A stretch of DNA of 64,000 bases from Thermogemmatispora carboxidivorans (GCF_000702505.1 NZ_JNIM01000001.1:3348001-3412000); one strand, 5' to 3'. Numbered from the stretch's first letter, positions 55,945-64,000 are shown. Translations and numbers: made by a program. The notes: generated by a model not told the origin, from the letters alone.

Positions 55945-56145
55945 TCACGGATGCCACCACCACATGGGAGGACCCAGCGACGTACCAAGAGCAAGATGCG
56001 GAATCAGCTTCTTCAGCACTTCCAGCACCAGTGGCTCCATATCCTCAGAAGCGGCAACACGCTCCAGATCACTGAAACACTCCTGGCGAAAGCTTTCATC
56101 GTTATAGAGGCGATGGATAAGCTTACACAACTGCTGTTCTTCCAC
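55945..56145 (-). CDS. 66-residue Trp-rich peptide, candidate ComX-like pheromone precursor
   Basis: A short gene starting at GTG 56145, chosen because AAGGAG lies 6 nt upstream. Residues 1-50 are an amphipathic, acidic leader (CKLIHRLYNDESFRQECF, then EPLVLEVLKKLIPHL). Residues 51-66 form a distinct tail, LALGTSLGPPMWWWHP, with three successive Trp four residues before the end. Its size, the leader with a LIxxLxxxxxF pattern and the Trp near the C-terminus match ComX precursors. It is first in an operon with a prenyl synthetase and a membrane kinase. A RiPP leader of NHLP/Nif11-like type is the main alternative. The family itself is not recognised with certainty. Confidence 0.72.
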   Translation of the reverse strand: MEEQQLCKLIHRLYNDESFRQECFSDLERVAASEDMEPLVLEVLKKLIPHLALGTSLGPPMWWWHP

Positions 56146-56188
56146 AGTACTCTCCTTCCCTCTCTTCACTTCAGAGAGACTTCCTATG

Positions 56189-56210
56189 AGAGCATGCCTT
56201 TGCATGCTCT
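56189..56210 (-). promoter_or_regulatory. Palindrome at the transcription start of the peptide operon
   Basis: AGAGCATGC (56189-56197) and GCATGCTCT (56202-56210) are perfect 9-bp inverted repeats with a 4-base loop. They lie about +1 to +22 relative to the promoter, so the site is either an operator or a hairpin at the very 5' end of the mRNA. Partial copies (AGAGCATA, CAGAGCAT) lie nearby at 56215-56223 and 56247-56254. Confidence 0.6.
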
Positions 56211-56217
56211 GCGTCAG

Positions 56218-56246
56218 AGCATACCACATATCTAAAAGAAATGCAA
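56218..56246 (-). promoter_or_regulatory. Promoter of the peptide/prenyl-synthetase/kinase operon
   Basis: On the minus strand, -35 TTGCAT (56241-56246), a 17-base spacer, and -10 TATGCT (56218-56223). An AT-only block (56254-56276) directly upstream could act as an UP element. The leader before the GTG start is about 65 nt. Confidence 0.7.
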
Positions 56247-56430
56247 GAGCATAGAATATATATATTTAGATGTATCTATTAATTGAAGGGGAAGGGAGGG
56301 CGGGCGCGCGGCGGCAGCATAAGGTCCCAACGCAATTGACGAACGGGGACCTTGCCGCTAGAATCGGGGAGAGATCGCACGCCAGAATCTCACGCTTGAG
56401 CGAGGGCACCACTATCCGAGCAGAAAGAAG

Positions 56431-57477
56431 ATGCATAATTGGAACCAAAGCGCTGACCAAGAGGAAGTACTCCCACCTGTGGGGGCAGACCCGCTGGGGG
56501 TGCTCAGCAGTACCCGCTGTGTGGTCGAAGATGGCGAGCACGTCTGGATTAACAGCGAGCAGATCCAGGCCCTCAGCGAGCGCTGGGCCGAACTAATCGG
56601 CCCGGCAGGAGCGGGCGCCTCGGGACCATCAGCCGGCTATGATCGCTACCATTTCTTCGATGGCAGCGAGCGCAGCGTGAATTGGATTCTCTTGCTCGAT
56701 GCGCTCAATTTCTGCTTCTGGCCAGAGAAAAATCAGCCGCGCTGGGGCATCACCTATCAGGGGGAGCACCTCAGCGGCTACTGGGCAGAGGCCGCCGCCC
56801 TGACACGCGCGGTAGAAGAGGGCCGCCCCATCTGGGATGCCGCTTATTTACGCGCTATGAGTCGCGAGGAACTGGCCCTGATCTTCCGCAGCGAGCAGGA
56901 GCAGCAGATCCCACTTTTTGAGGAGCGCCTGACCCATGTTCACGAAGTCGGGCGCGTTCTTTTGGAGCGCTTCGATGGGCAATTCTCTCAGGCTGTGGCT
57001 CAGGCCGCCGGCAGCGCGGTGCGCCTGGTGCAGCTGCTCGTCGAGGCTTTCCCGTCCTTCCGCGATGTGGCCCGCTATCGTCAGCGCGAGGTGCGCTTCT
57101 TGAAGCGTGCCCAGATCTGCGTCGCCGACCTCCACGCGCTCTTCCGCGGTCAGAGCTGGGGCACCTTCCACGATCTCGACCAGCTGACCATCTTCGCTGA
57201 CTACAAGTTACCCCAGCTGCTGCGCCACTTCGGAGTGCTGGAGTATCATCCCTCTCTGGCCCAACGGGTCGACCAGCAGGAGCCTCTCCCTGCCGGCTGC
57301 GAGGAGGAGGTCGAAATCCGCGCGGCCACGGTCTGGGCCTGCGAGCTCCTCCGCCAGGCTCTGGTCGCCCGCGGCCTGCCCATGAAGGCGATCGAGATCG
57401 ATCAGCAGCTCTGGCTGCTCAGTCAGCGCATACCTGATATGCGACCGTATCACCGGACTCGTACTATCTATTACTAG
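56431..57477 (+). CDS. Queuosine salvage protein (DUF2419/Q_salvage family)
   Basis: A 348-residue protein of the queuosine 5'-phosphate N-glycosylase family, which releases queuine from Q nucleotides for reuse in tRNA modification. Family-like segments are NWILLLDALNFCFWPEK, PRWGITYQGEHLSGYWAEAAAL, FPSFRDVARYRQREVRFLKRAQICVADL, and the catalytic-region TIFADYKLPQLLRHFGVLEY. It ends with the conserved RTRTIYY-type tail. It is divergent from the peptide operon and 54 bp ahead of murE. The start ATG is preceded by GAAAGAAG. Confidence 0.87.
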   Translation: MHNWNQSADQEEVLPPVGADPLGVLSSTRCVVEDGEHVWINSEQIQALSERWAELIGPAGAGASGPSAGYDRYHFFDGSERSVNWILLLDALNFCFWPEKNQPRWGITYQGEHLSGYWAEAAALTRAVEEGRPIWDAAYLRAMSREELALIFRSEQEQQIPLFEERLTHVHEVGRVLLERFDGQFSQAVAQAAGSAVRLVQLLVEAFPSFRDVARYRQREVRFLKRAQICVADLHALFRGQSWGTFHDLDQLTIFADYKLPQLLRHFGVLEYHPSLAQRVDQQEPLPAGCEEEVEIRAATVWACELLRQALVARGLPMKAIEIDQQLWLLSQRIPDMRPYHRTRTIYY

Positions 57478-57531
57478 AAGCATTGTCTAGTAGAGCAGAT
57501 CTGCACGGAGCTTGTTTATCCCTGGAGTAAG

Positions 57532-59103
57532 ATGATTCTGAAGACGCTGTTGGCTGCCCTGCCATCGCCTCCGCGGGCCATCTACCCCGCTGGCTCTCTA
57601 GATGAGACGGCTGCCCTGGAGCAGCTCCCTGTCTCTCAGCTGGCCTATGACTCGCGGCGTGTCGAGCCAGGGACACTCTTTATTGCTGTGCCCGGTACGC
57701 ATACCGATGGCCGCCGCTTTCTGACAGAGGCCGCCGCACGCGGCGCAGTGGCCGCCCTTGGCGAGTCGCTGCAGGGCTTCGCTACCTCTCCTCTTCCTTT
57801 GCCTTATATCGAGGTCGCCGAGGTGCGCAGCGCTCTCGCCGATCTGGCCGCTGCTTTCTATGGCTACCCCGCTCGCCAGCTCTGGACAATTGGCGTCACT
57901 GGCACCGATGGCAAAACAACAACCTGTAATCTGATCTGTACGATTCTGGAGACCGCTGGCCTGGCGAGCGGGCTGATGACAACGGCCAATTTTAAGATGA
58001 AGGGCGAGGAGTGGGAGAATACCACTCGCCAGAGTACGCTGGAGGCCCTGGAGATTCAGGCCCTGCTCCGACGCATGCTCGACGCCGGCGTCACTCACGC
58101 CGTGATCGAGGCCACCTCTCATGGCCTGGAGCTGGCTCGCGTGCGCGGCTGCGAGTTTGATGTGGGGGTGGTCACCAATATTACGTCGGAGCATCTGGAC
58201 TTCCACGGCACCGTCGAGAACTACCGCCGGGCCAAGGCCCGCCTCTTCGAGATGCTGGACCCCGATCGCCAGAAGGCACTGCCAACCCGTGCCGCCGCTG
58301 TGCTGAACCGCGACGATAGTAGCTTCGCCTTCTTGTTGCCTTTCTGCCGCGCCCCGGTCCTGGACTACGGAATCGATACGCCCGCGAGTTTCCAGGTGAC
58401 GGAGCTGGAGCTGGGGGCCGCTGGCACGCGCTTTTCCGTCCGCTTTCCTCACGAGCGCCAGCCTGTTCCTATGACCACGCCTCTGGTGGGTCGCTTTAAT
58501 GTGAGCAATTGCCTGGCAGCAATCGCGGCGACCTACCACCTGGGACTGAGCCCCTCCCAGATCGCTGAGGGCCTGGCGCACGCTCGTAGCGTGAGCGGAC
58601 GCATGGAGCATGTGGTCGCTGGCCAGCCCTTCTCTGTGATCGTGGACTACGCCCATACGCCCGATAGCCTGCAGAAGGTGCTGGCAACGCTCCGCCCTCT
58701 GACTCCAGGCCGCTTGCTGCTGGTCTTCGGCTCCGCCGGCGAGCGCGACGTCCACAAACGCCCGGCCCTGGGCACCGTGGCCGCCCAAATGACGGATTTC
58801 TTCGTTATTACTGATGAAGATCCGCGGGAAGAAGATCGTCTGAAAATCCTGCGAGAGATCGCCGAAGGGGCAATAGCCGCCGGAAAGCAGGAGGGCCGCG
58901 ATTTTCTGTGCATCGCGGATCGCCGGACGGCAATCGCTACCGCTCTGGTCGCCGCGCGCCCCGGCGATACGGTGCTGCTGGCTGGCAAAGGCCATGAGCA
59001 GAGCATCATCGTTGGTCGCGAGAAGCTGCCCTGGAATGAGCGACAGGTGGCACTCGAAGAGCTGCAACGGCTCGGTTATGACCGCAGTAGCTCAACTCTC
59101 TAG
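57532..59103 (+). CDS. murE: UDP-N-acetylmuramyl-tripeptide synthetase
   Basis: A 523-residue Mur ligase adding the third residue to the peptidoglycan stem peptide in the cytoplasm. Domain 1 has AYDSRRVEPGTLFIAVPG, the ATP loop is GVTGTDGKTTT (121-131), then TTRQSTLEALEIQALL, the substrate region EATSHGLELARVRGCEFD and NITSEHLDFHG. The C-terminal domain has VIVDYAHTPDSLQKVL and DEDPREED (428-435). Diaminopimelate enzymes typically read DNPR at this last site; the change to DEDPR leaves the third amino acid open. Ornithine is reported for cultured Ktedonobacteria (from memory). It is followed by mraY after 226 bp. Confidence 0.95.
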   Translation: MILKTLLAALPSPPRAIYPAGSLDETAALEQLPVSQLAYDSRRVEPGTLFIAVPGTHTDGRRFLTEAAARGAVAALGESLQGFATSPLPLPYIEVAEVRSALADLAAAFYGYPARQLWTIGVTGTDGKTTTCNLICTILETAGLASGLMTTANFKMKGEEWENTTRQSTLEALEIQALLRRMLDAGVTHAVIEATSHGLELARVRGCEFDVGVVTNITSEHLDFHGTVENYRRAKARLFEMLDPDRQKALPTRAAAVLNRDDSSFAFLLPFCRAPVLDYGIDTPASFQVTELELGAAGTRFSVRFPHERQPVPMTTPLVGRFNVSNCLAAIAATYHLGLSPSQIAEGLAHARSVSGRMEHVVAGQPFSVIVDYAHTPDSLQKVLATLRPLTPGRLLLVFGSAGERDVHKRPALGTVAAQMTDFFVITDEDPREEDRLKILREIAEGAIAAGKQEGRDFLCIADRRTAIATALVAARPGDTVLLAGKGHEQSIIVGREKLPWNERQVALEELQRLGYDRSSSTL

Positions 59104-59329
59104 CCGTTTAGCCTATCCTTCAGCGATGGAGTGCGCCTGTGCTTGTTATCGATGCGATAGCCCGTTTGATAAGCCTATGTTTTTTGCTTTCTGCTTCTTT
59201 TATCACGATAGACAGAGCCAATCACTGCAGAACAATCGTGCGGGTGGAGAGAGATCAGCAGGCTTCGCTTGAACCAAGGCTAGCCAGCATGGTGTCCGGG
59301 CCTCTTTTCGCCCCGGGGGAGTAAATCGT

Positions 59330-61432
59330 ATGGGACTACCAGCTATTCCTGATGCCTATCTGGTGCCGGCTATTTTGATTCTGACGTTTGTGGTCTCGGC
59401 ACTACTCAGCCTGATTTTCTGCGGTATCGCCAGGCTGCTCTTTCCTAAGTTCCGCAGCGGCGAGCACAAACCTGGCCACCACCGTTCCGACCTGCGCTCG
59501 GATCTCCCGGCCAGCGGACGCGAGATTAAGACCATTGAGCTACCTCTGGTCGGCGGGCCTTCGTTTACGCTGGCCATGTTGATCACGGGCCTGGTCGCTG
59601 GCTACCTGCTCTTCCGTTCTGGCGAGCAGTGGACGCTCCTGCTGATCGGCCTGGGCGCTACGCTCGGCTTTATGCTGATCGGCCTGGTCGATGACTGGCA
59701 CAAGGTCTATAGCAATGAGGGCCTCTCAGAACGGGCGAAGTTTACGAGCTTGTTTGTGCTGTCGGTGGCCGCAGGAGCGTGCTATTTCTTCCTGACGCCA
59801 AAGGGGCCGGAGTCCTACAGTCCCTATATTGGACTCCCCATTATCGGCCATTTGATCTGCCCAAATGCCAGTCCCGAGATGAGCGCTTGTGCGCTGCATC
59901 CGGGTGAGCTGGCTTACTATGCCTGGCTGGTCTTCCTGGTGCTGATGACCGGCGTGACCGGGAGTGTGACCTCTCTGGCTGTGGATTTTAGCGATGGGCT
60001 GGATGGGCTGGCTGGTGGCCTGGTCTTTAGTGCGGCGCTGGCCTTCGGCATCGTGACCACCGGTATTATTGACCGCCCCGAGGGCCAGGTGGTCGAGGTG
60101 CTCTCTCTGCTCTGCGCCGGCAGTACGCTCGGCTATCTTCCCTGGAACTGGCCGTCAGCCTGGGCTGCACGCGGGCGGCGTAGCAGCTCTAAACGCCTGG
60201 CGCAGATCTATATGGGCGATAGCGGGGCTTTGGCGTTGGGCGGTTTGCTGGCAATGATTGCCATTTTCGATCGTCAGGAGACGCTGCTCTTCCTGGTGGG
60301 CGCCGCCTTCGTCCTGGAGGGGCTGTCGGCTCTCTCTGCCCGGTTGATTACGCGCTTTTATCGTCGCCAGCTACACATACTGCGTTTCGCCAGTACGCGC
60401 GAGTTTGTTCCTCATACGGAGTTTCCCCGACCTTTCCTGGCCACGCCCTTGCATCACCATTTCGATCTGCTGGGCTGGGATCGGCGCCGTCTGGTCTATG
60501 GGGCCTGGGCCTTGGGCGCTTGCTTTGCCGTGCTCGGGGTGATGGTCGGTCTTGCTCCTGAAACCTGGCAGCGTTACCTGGGCCGTATCCTGGTTTTGCT
60601 CCTGGCCTGGATCGTCTGGTCCAGTGGTTCGTGGACTCGGCGCTACTTTGTGGGGAAGCATCCCCCTGAGCGTTCGCGCCGCCGGCGCCTGGCTCTCTAC
60701 TATGGGTTCCCCTATCGTATTATGGGTATTCCGCTCTACCACCTGGTGGAGGTGATCGAGGCCAGTGAGGATGTCATCGAGACGCCGGCTGAGGAGTTGG
60801 CGCTCTGGCAGCGCATGACCATCTTCGATGCCCGCGCTATGCTCGGCCTCTATTGCTACCGCGCTGGCTATTATCCCGCGGCCCTGGCACAATGGACCAG
60901 AATTCCCGCCAGCAACCGGGCCCTGCGCCCGGCCATTGCTCGCCTGCTGGAGGAACTGGACAGTCGCCTGGCCCTGGAGAAGCAGGAGACGCAGCCAATT
61001 AAGCGAGAGGACCTGCTGAGACATCAGGAGCCACCGCTGATCACGGGAAATCTTGGTCCGGCAGATGTGCCTAATCCGCATGAGCCAGTGAGCGGTACAG
61101 AGGCGGAGGCTGTGCAGGAATCCTGGCCGCAGCCAATGAGTAAGTCGGTTGAGGAGGCCACGGAGCGTCAGGTAGCTTCGGGAGGGGAGAGGTTGGCATC
61201 GGAGGCGCTTCCACGTGACCATCGCCTGGAAACCTCCCACAACGGCCATAGCGCACCAGATGCAAGACGCCTGGCTGCGATGACAGGCGCAGGCGGGCGA
61301 GAGCAGGCCTCGATTGGGAGCAGCAAGGCCCCGAACCCGGAGAGACGCGCACACTCGCCGTTGGGCTGGCTGCAGCGTTTCTTGCACCGCGGCGCACGCT
61401 CCAGCCATCCTTCACAGCAGCATCTCTCGTAA
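59330..61432 (+). CDS. mraY: MraY-type phospho-MurNAc-pentapeptide transferase with long C-terminal extension
   Basis: 700 residues, about twice the usual 320-360. The N-terminal half is the multi-TM lipid I synthase. Motifs include VDDWHKV, VDFSDGLDGLAGG, IYMGDSGALALGG and TPLHHHFDLLGWD with the triple His. Insertions lengthen some loops. After the last TM (about 425) comes a C-terminal part: a conserved-looking block RRRRLALYYGFPYRIMGIP, a TPR-like helical pair (DARAMLGLYCYRAGYYPAALAQW) and a 180-residue polar, probably disordered tail. The extension is presumably cytoplasmic. Function: transfer of P-MurNAc-peptide to undecaprenyl phosphate. GGGGGAG precedes the ATG. Confidence 0.9.
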   Translation: MGLPAIPDAYLVPAILILTFVVSALLSLIFCGIARLLFPKFRSGEHKPGHHRSDLRSDLPASGREIKTIELPLVGGPSFTLAMLITGLVAGYLLFRSGEQWTLLLIGLGATLGFMLIGLVDDWHKVYSNEGLSERAKFTSLFVLSVAAGACYFFLTPKGPESYSPYIGLPIIGHLICPNASPEMSACALHPGELAYYAWLVFLVLMTGVTGSVTSLAVDFSDGLDGLAGGLVFSAALAFGIVTTGIIDRPEGQVVEVLSLLCAGSTLGYLPWNWPSAWAARGRRSSSKRLAQIYMGDSGALALGGLLAMIAIFDRQETLLFLVGAAFVLEGLSALSARLITRFYRRQLHILRFASTREFVPHTEFPRPFLATPLHHHFDLLGWDRRRLVYGAWALGACFAVLGVMVGLAPETWQRYLGRILVLLLAWIVWSSGSWTRRYFVGKHPPERSRRRRLALYYGFPYRIMGIPLYHLVEVIEASEDVIETPAEELALWQRMTIFDARAMLGLYCYRAGYYPAALAQWTRIPASNRALRPAIARLLEELDSRLALEKQETQPIKREDLLRHQEPPLITGNLGPADVPNPHEPVSGTEAEAVQESWPQPMSKSVEEATERQVASGGERLASEALPRDHRLETSHNGHSAPDARRLAAMTGAGGREQASIGSSKAPNPERRAHSPLGWLQRFLHRGARSSHPSQQHLS

Positions 61433-61483
61433 GGTGAGTCGGACCGCTTCAGTCTGGCTCTGCTGGCGCCTTTTCTGCCAGCC

Positions 61484-61544
61484 CAGCCATCGTCGAGGAA
61501 CGGCATCCCAGGCCATTGTTGAGCCTCGGCGATGGCTGCTTTTG
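61484..61544 (+). terminator. Terminator after mraY
   Basis: CAGCCATCGTCGAGG (61484-61498) pairs with CCTCGGCGATGGCTG (61524-61538), with a single mismatch or wobble, followed by CTTTTG. It lies between the converging mraY and STAND genes. Confidence 0.6.
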
Positions 61545-61577
61545 CGTGTCGCCAGTTGTCGCCCTTGCCTTTCTGGC

Positions 61578-64000
61578 TCAGGAAGCCTCTGAGGCGGGGT
61601 CGGCTTGCTCTTCAAGGGCAATGAGCGCTGCCGTGTCAGTCAGAGCATCGACCTGACCCCCTTCCTCCGAGAGAAGGCTTTCAAGGCGCTGCTGGAGGGC
61701 GCGCCGGGCGGGATGCCCAAGACGCTGGTCCAGGAGGAGGGCCTGAGTCCAGTGTTTCTGCGCCAGGGCACGCTGATCCTGGGTCCAGGCCAGGTCGCCT
61801 AGTCCCTCGTGAATAGCGCTGATTTCCAGCGGGGTTCCTAGCTCGGTTGCGAGCGCCAGCGCCTCCTCGTAGGAGGTGCGCGCCTCACGAAAAGCCCTTA
61901 ACAGGCGTGCTGTATCACCCAGGCCGCGCAGAGCCTGGACTGTCAGGTGACGGGCATCTTGCTCCCTGGCCAGAGAGAGGGCTTTCTCAAAATATTCGCC
62001 GGCTTCGTGAAGAGCGCCCTCGGCGAGTACCAGGCGGCCCAGGGCGGTGAGAACCTGCGCCTGATCGATACGGTTGCCCAGGCTGGTGAAAATGGTCAGG
62101 GCTTTCTCGTAGAAGCTACGAGCTGCTCCCCAATCGCCGAGCGCGTGGCGTACTTCACCTCTGAGGCGGAGGGCCAGCCCTTCGCCAGGACGCATGCTCT
62201 GCTCCTGAAAGATCTCCAGGGCCAGGGCGCTGGCCTGATCGGCCTCATCGAGGTGCGCATGCTCCAGAGCAAGTTGGGCCTGCTGTGCCAAGGCCCAGGC
62301 GCTGCCGGTGCGCAGTCCCTGAGAGGTGAAGAGACGCTGGGCCTCCTCGCAGGCAGCCTGTGCCTCGCGATAGTTGGCGAGCGCCTGCCAGATCCGGCTG
62401 CACTCTAGCAAGGCCCAGGCGCCTCCCTCCTGGTCGCCAGCGCTTCTCAACTCCGTCAGGGCCTGACGACAGCGGGAGAGGGCTTCACGGTAGCGTCCAG
62501 CGCGACGCAGGACTGAGCTTTGTACCAGGGAGGCCCAGGCCCGCCCTTTGGGGTTGCCTCCCTGCTCGAAACTCGCTAGCGCCTGCTCCGCATAGTCGGC
62601 AGCCTGACGGAGGTTGCCTTCGTCACAAGCCAGCATGGCTAGCTCGTAGAAGGTCCAGGCAGACTCTTCTTGCCGATTCTGCTCCTGATGCAGCTGCAGG
62701 CTGCGCTTCAGGCAGGCAACGGCCTCGGTATAGCTGCCGAGCTGACGGAGAATGGCCCCCAAGCAACATTGGATCTGGCCCTCGCCCGCTTTCTCTTCGA
62801 GGCGTACGGCATAAGAGCCGGCCCGACGCAGCATGGCTAGCAGCTGGAAGGCATACCCACGCCCACACAAGGCCCAGGAGGCACGTACTGCTGTGCGGAG
62901 CGCTTCTTCTAACTCCTCAGCCCCTACAAGGTGCTCAAAGGCGGCAAGCCACTCCTCGGGACTGGGATGGGGTAGCCCCAGGTAATAGGCCGCGACTACC
63001 CGATGCACGCGGCGACGTTCTTCAGCAGGGAGGTAGGAGAGGGCAAAATTGCGTACCTGCGGGTGAATGCTGTAGGCCCTCCCATCGAAACCCATAAATG
63101 AAGCGCGCACCAGCTCATCACGGGCGGCCCGCCAGTTGGTAGCGAGCTCGCAGGGAACTATTGCCCCAGCTCCGCACGGCTCGCCTGCCGACCTTGTCTG
63201 CTCTTCCAGCGACTCGGCAGCAGGCATGGCAGGGGAGACCAGGGCGAGATCGAGCGCCGCTCTCTGGGAATGATGGGGAGCTACCAGCATGCTGATTTGA
63301 TTGGCCCTGAAGGGCAGACGAAAGGCAGAGAGATAGGAGAGGAGCAGACGCGCTGCGGGCGAGAGACGCAGATAGGCCACCTCCAGGGCGGCCCAGATCC
63401 CCGCCAGGGGTGTCTCACGCAGCTCATCGCGGATCTCTTCGAGCGAGCGCGTGGCTGCTTCGGGCGTAAAGACTTTGCCGCCGATGGAGCGGGCGGCGCC
63501 AAAGATCAGCTCTGCGCCTAACGGATAACCATCCAGGAGCGTGCAGATCTCACGCAGAATCTCTTGCTGGACTGGATCGTCCAGGTGAATGCGCTTGCCC
63601 AGGCCGCTCTGAGCCGCCAGCTCGCTAAAGAGGCGGAGCAGGTCCTCATCGGTCATCTTGCCGATAGGATACTCATACCAACGCCAGGCGGCCCCTTCCT
63701 GCAGACCGAGCGTGGCTGGATGGGAGCGCGAGGTCAAAAGCACGACAACTCGCTCGGGCAGCTCACCAAGGAAGCGCAGCCAGAGCTTTGACTCAGTCGG
63801 ATCGGTCACTTCCTCAAAGCCATCGATGAGCAGCAAACAGGGCAGTCCGCGATCCGTGCGAGCATGCAAGGCATTGAGTAGATGACGCGCTCGCTGACGC
63901 AGATCCGGGATCAGCTGCAAGCGTCTGGCCAGGTCGGGGAAGGCGCGAGCCATCTCGACGACGGCCTCGGCAAAGGTTTTTCCTCCCTGGAGCGAAATGC
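61578..64000 (-). CDS. STAND-type ATPase with long TPR domain (5' end outside window)
   Basis: A partial gene of at least 807 codons, open to the window edge. Reading upstream of the first in-frame ATG (63953) gives ISLQGGKTFAEAVVEMARAF without a stop, so the start and probably the P-loop lie beyond base 64000. The visible part has Walker B CLLLIDGFEEV, the sensor-like VVVLLTSRS, a YPLGAELIFGAAR segment and a winged-helix part (RASFMGFDGRAYSIHPQVRNFAL). From about 360 onward it has ten or more TPR units (for example LAMLACDEGNLRQAADYAEQAL). Such proteins sense ligands and regulate transcription or assemble signalling complexes. Convergent with mraY. Confidence 0.85.
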   Translation of the reverse strand, partial: ISLQGGKTFAEAVVEMARAFPDLARRLQLIPDLRQRARHLLNALHARTDRGLPCLLLIDGFEEVTDPTESKLWLRFLGELPERVVVLLTSRSHPATLGLQEGAAWRWYEYPIGKMTDEDLLRLFSELAAQSGLGKRIHLDDPVQQEILREICTLLDGYPLGAELIFGAARSIGGKVFTPEAATRSLEEIRDELRETPLAGIWAALEVAYLRLSPAARLLLSYLSAFRLPFRANQISMLVAPHHSQRAALDLALVSPAMPAAESLEEQTRSAGEPCGAGAIVPCELATNWRAARDELVRASFMGFDGRAYSIHPQVRNFALSYLPAEERRRVHRVVAAYYLGLPHPSPEEWLAAFEHLVGAEELEEALRTAVRASWALCGRGYAFQLLAMLRRAGSYAVRLEEKAGEGQIQCCLGAILRQLGSYTEAVACLKRSLQLHQEQNRQEESAWTFYELAMLACDEGNLRQAADYAEQALASFEQGGNPKGRAWASLVQSSVLRRAGRYREALSRCRQALTELRSAGDQEGGAWALLECSRIWQALANYREAQAACEEAQRLFTSQGLRTGSAWALAQQAQLALEHAHLDEADQASALALEIFQEQSMRPGEGLALRLRGEVRHALGDWGAARSFYEKALTIFTSLGNRIDQAQVLTALGRLVLAEGALHEAGEYFEKALSLAREQDARHLTVQALRGLGDTARLLRAFREARTSYEEALALATELGTPLEISAIHEGLGDLAWTQDQRALAQKHWTQALLLDQRLGHPARRALQQRLESLLSEEGGQVDALTDTAALIALEEQADPASEAS

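Noticed and set aside
57598-59067. 489-codon minus-strand ORF opposite murE
   Set aside because: It is antisense to an intact, motif-complete murE. The product is rich in Gln/His/Arg with no domain pattern; long antisense ORFs arise easily in GC-rich genes with strong third-position bias.
60371-61408. 345-codon minus-strand ORF opposite mraY, and similar antisense ORFs opposite the GH63 gene (31451-32323), cysE (5240-5953) and the STAND gene (39419-40201)
   Set aside because: Same reasoning: no recognisable domains, no ribosome-binding sites, and complete overlap with better-supported genes.

Overview
The window is a GC-rich (roughly 60%) bacterial chromosome segment. I read it as a member of the Ktedonobacteria (Chloroflexota; Thermogemmatispora or Ktedonobacter type). 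This is inferred from the protein repertoire (eukaryote-like Ser/Thr kinases, NB-ARC/STAND-TPR regulators, multi-TM histidine kinases, an FtsH with unusual linkers, a murE/mraY pair) and long GC-rich spacers; I ran no search. There is no rRNA, prophage, insertion sequence or CRISPR array. One tRNA (His, GTG) is present, with a textbook promoter.

Layout. 0-5 kb: small membrane protein, F420/flavin LLM oxidoreductase, tRNA-His, MFS transporter, then about 1.5 kb that appears to hold two frameshifted gene remnants. 5-12 kb: serine acetyltransferase (cysE), a nucleoside hydrolase divergent from a tightly overlapped operon (6-phosphofructokinase of predicted PPi type, deoB, GNAT, phosphomannomutase/phosphoglucomutase), a set that suggests nucleoside/pentose salvage into glycolysis. 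12-18 kb: membrane-anchored hypothetical, sucCD, histone-deacetylase-like hydrolase, GNAT. 18-25 kb: GAF/PAS class III nucleotide cyclase, NAD(P)-binding epimerase-like protein, and a two-component pair. 25-35.5 kb: SGNH hydrolase, glutamine amidotransferase, PP2C phosphatase, CAP-domain lipoprotein, YceI protein with a clear promoter/operator, GH63-like glycosidase, FtsH. 36-46 kb: quinone oxidoreductase, STAND-TPR regulator, Tex, Ser/Thr kinase, primary-like sigma factor. 47-51.7 kb: second Ser/Thr kinase, CcdA, zinc-finger anti-sigma, ECF sigma, small MarR-type regulator. 51.8-56.3 kb: the most striking locus (below). 56.4-61.4 kb: queuosine-salvage protein, murE and an extended mraY. 61.6-64 kb: a STAND/TPR protein running off the window edge.

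The main discovery candidate is a three-gene minus-strand operon at 56246-51857. It has a strong sigma70-type promoter with a palindrome at the transcription start, a 66-residue peptide gene whose C-terminus ends in Pro-Pro-Met-Trp-Trp-Trp-His-Pro, a polyprenyl-synthetase-family enzyme, and a histidine kinase with about ten membrane segments. This is the component list of the Bacillus ComQ-ComX-ComP prenyl-tryptophan quorum-sensing system, in the order X-Q-P, in what looks like a non-Firmicute. The homology and the prenylation are inference and need testing, but the gene content and arrangement are directly visible.

Signal transduction dominates the rest of the window: two STKs, one PP2C, two histidine kinases, one response regulator, a cyclase, two sigma factors, an anti-sigma and two STAND proteins.
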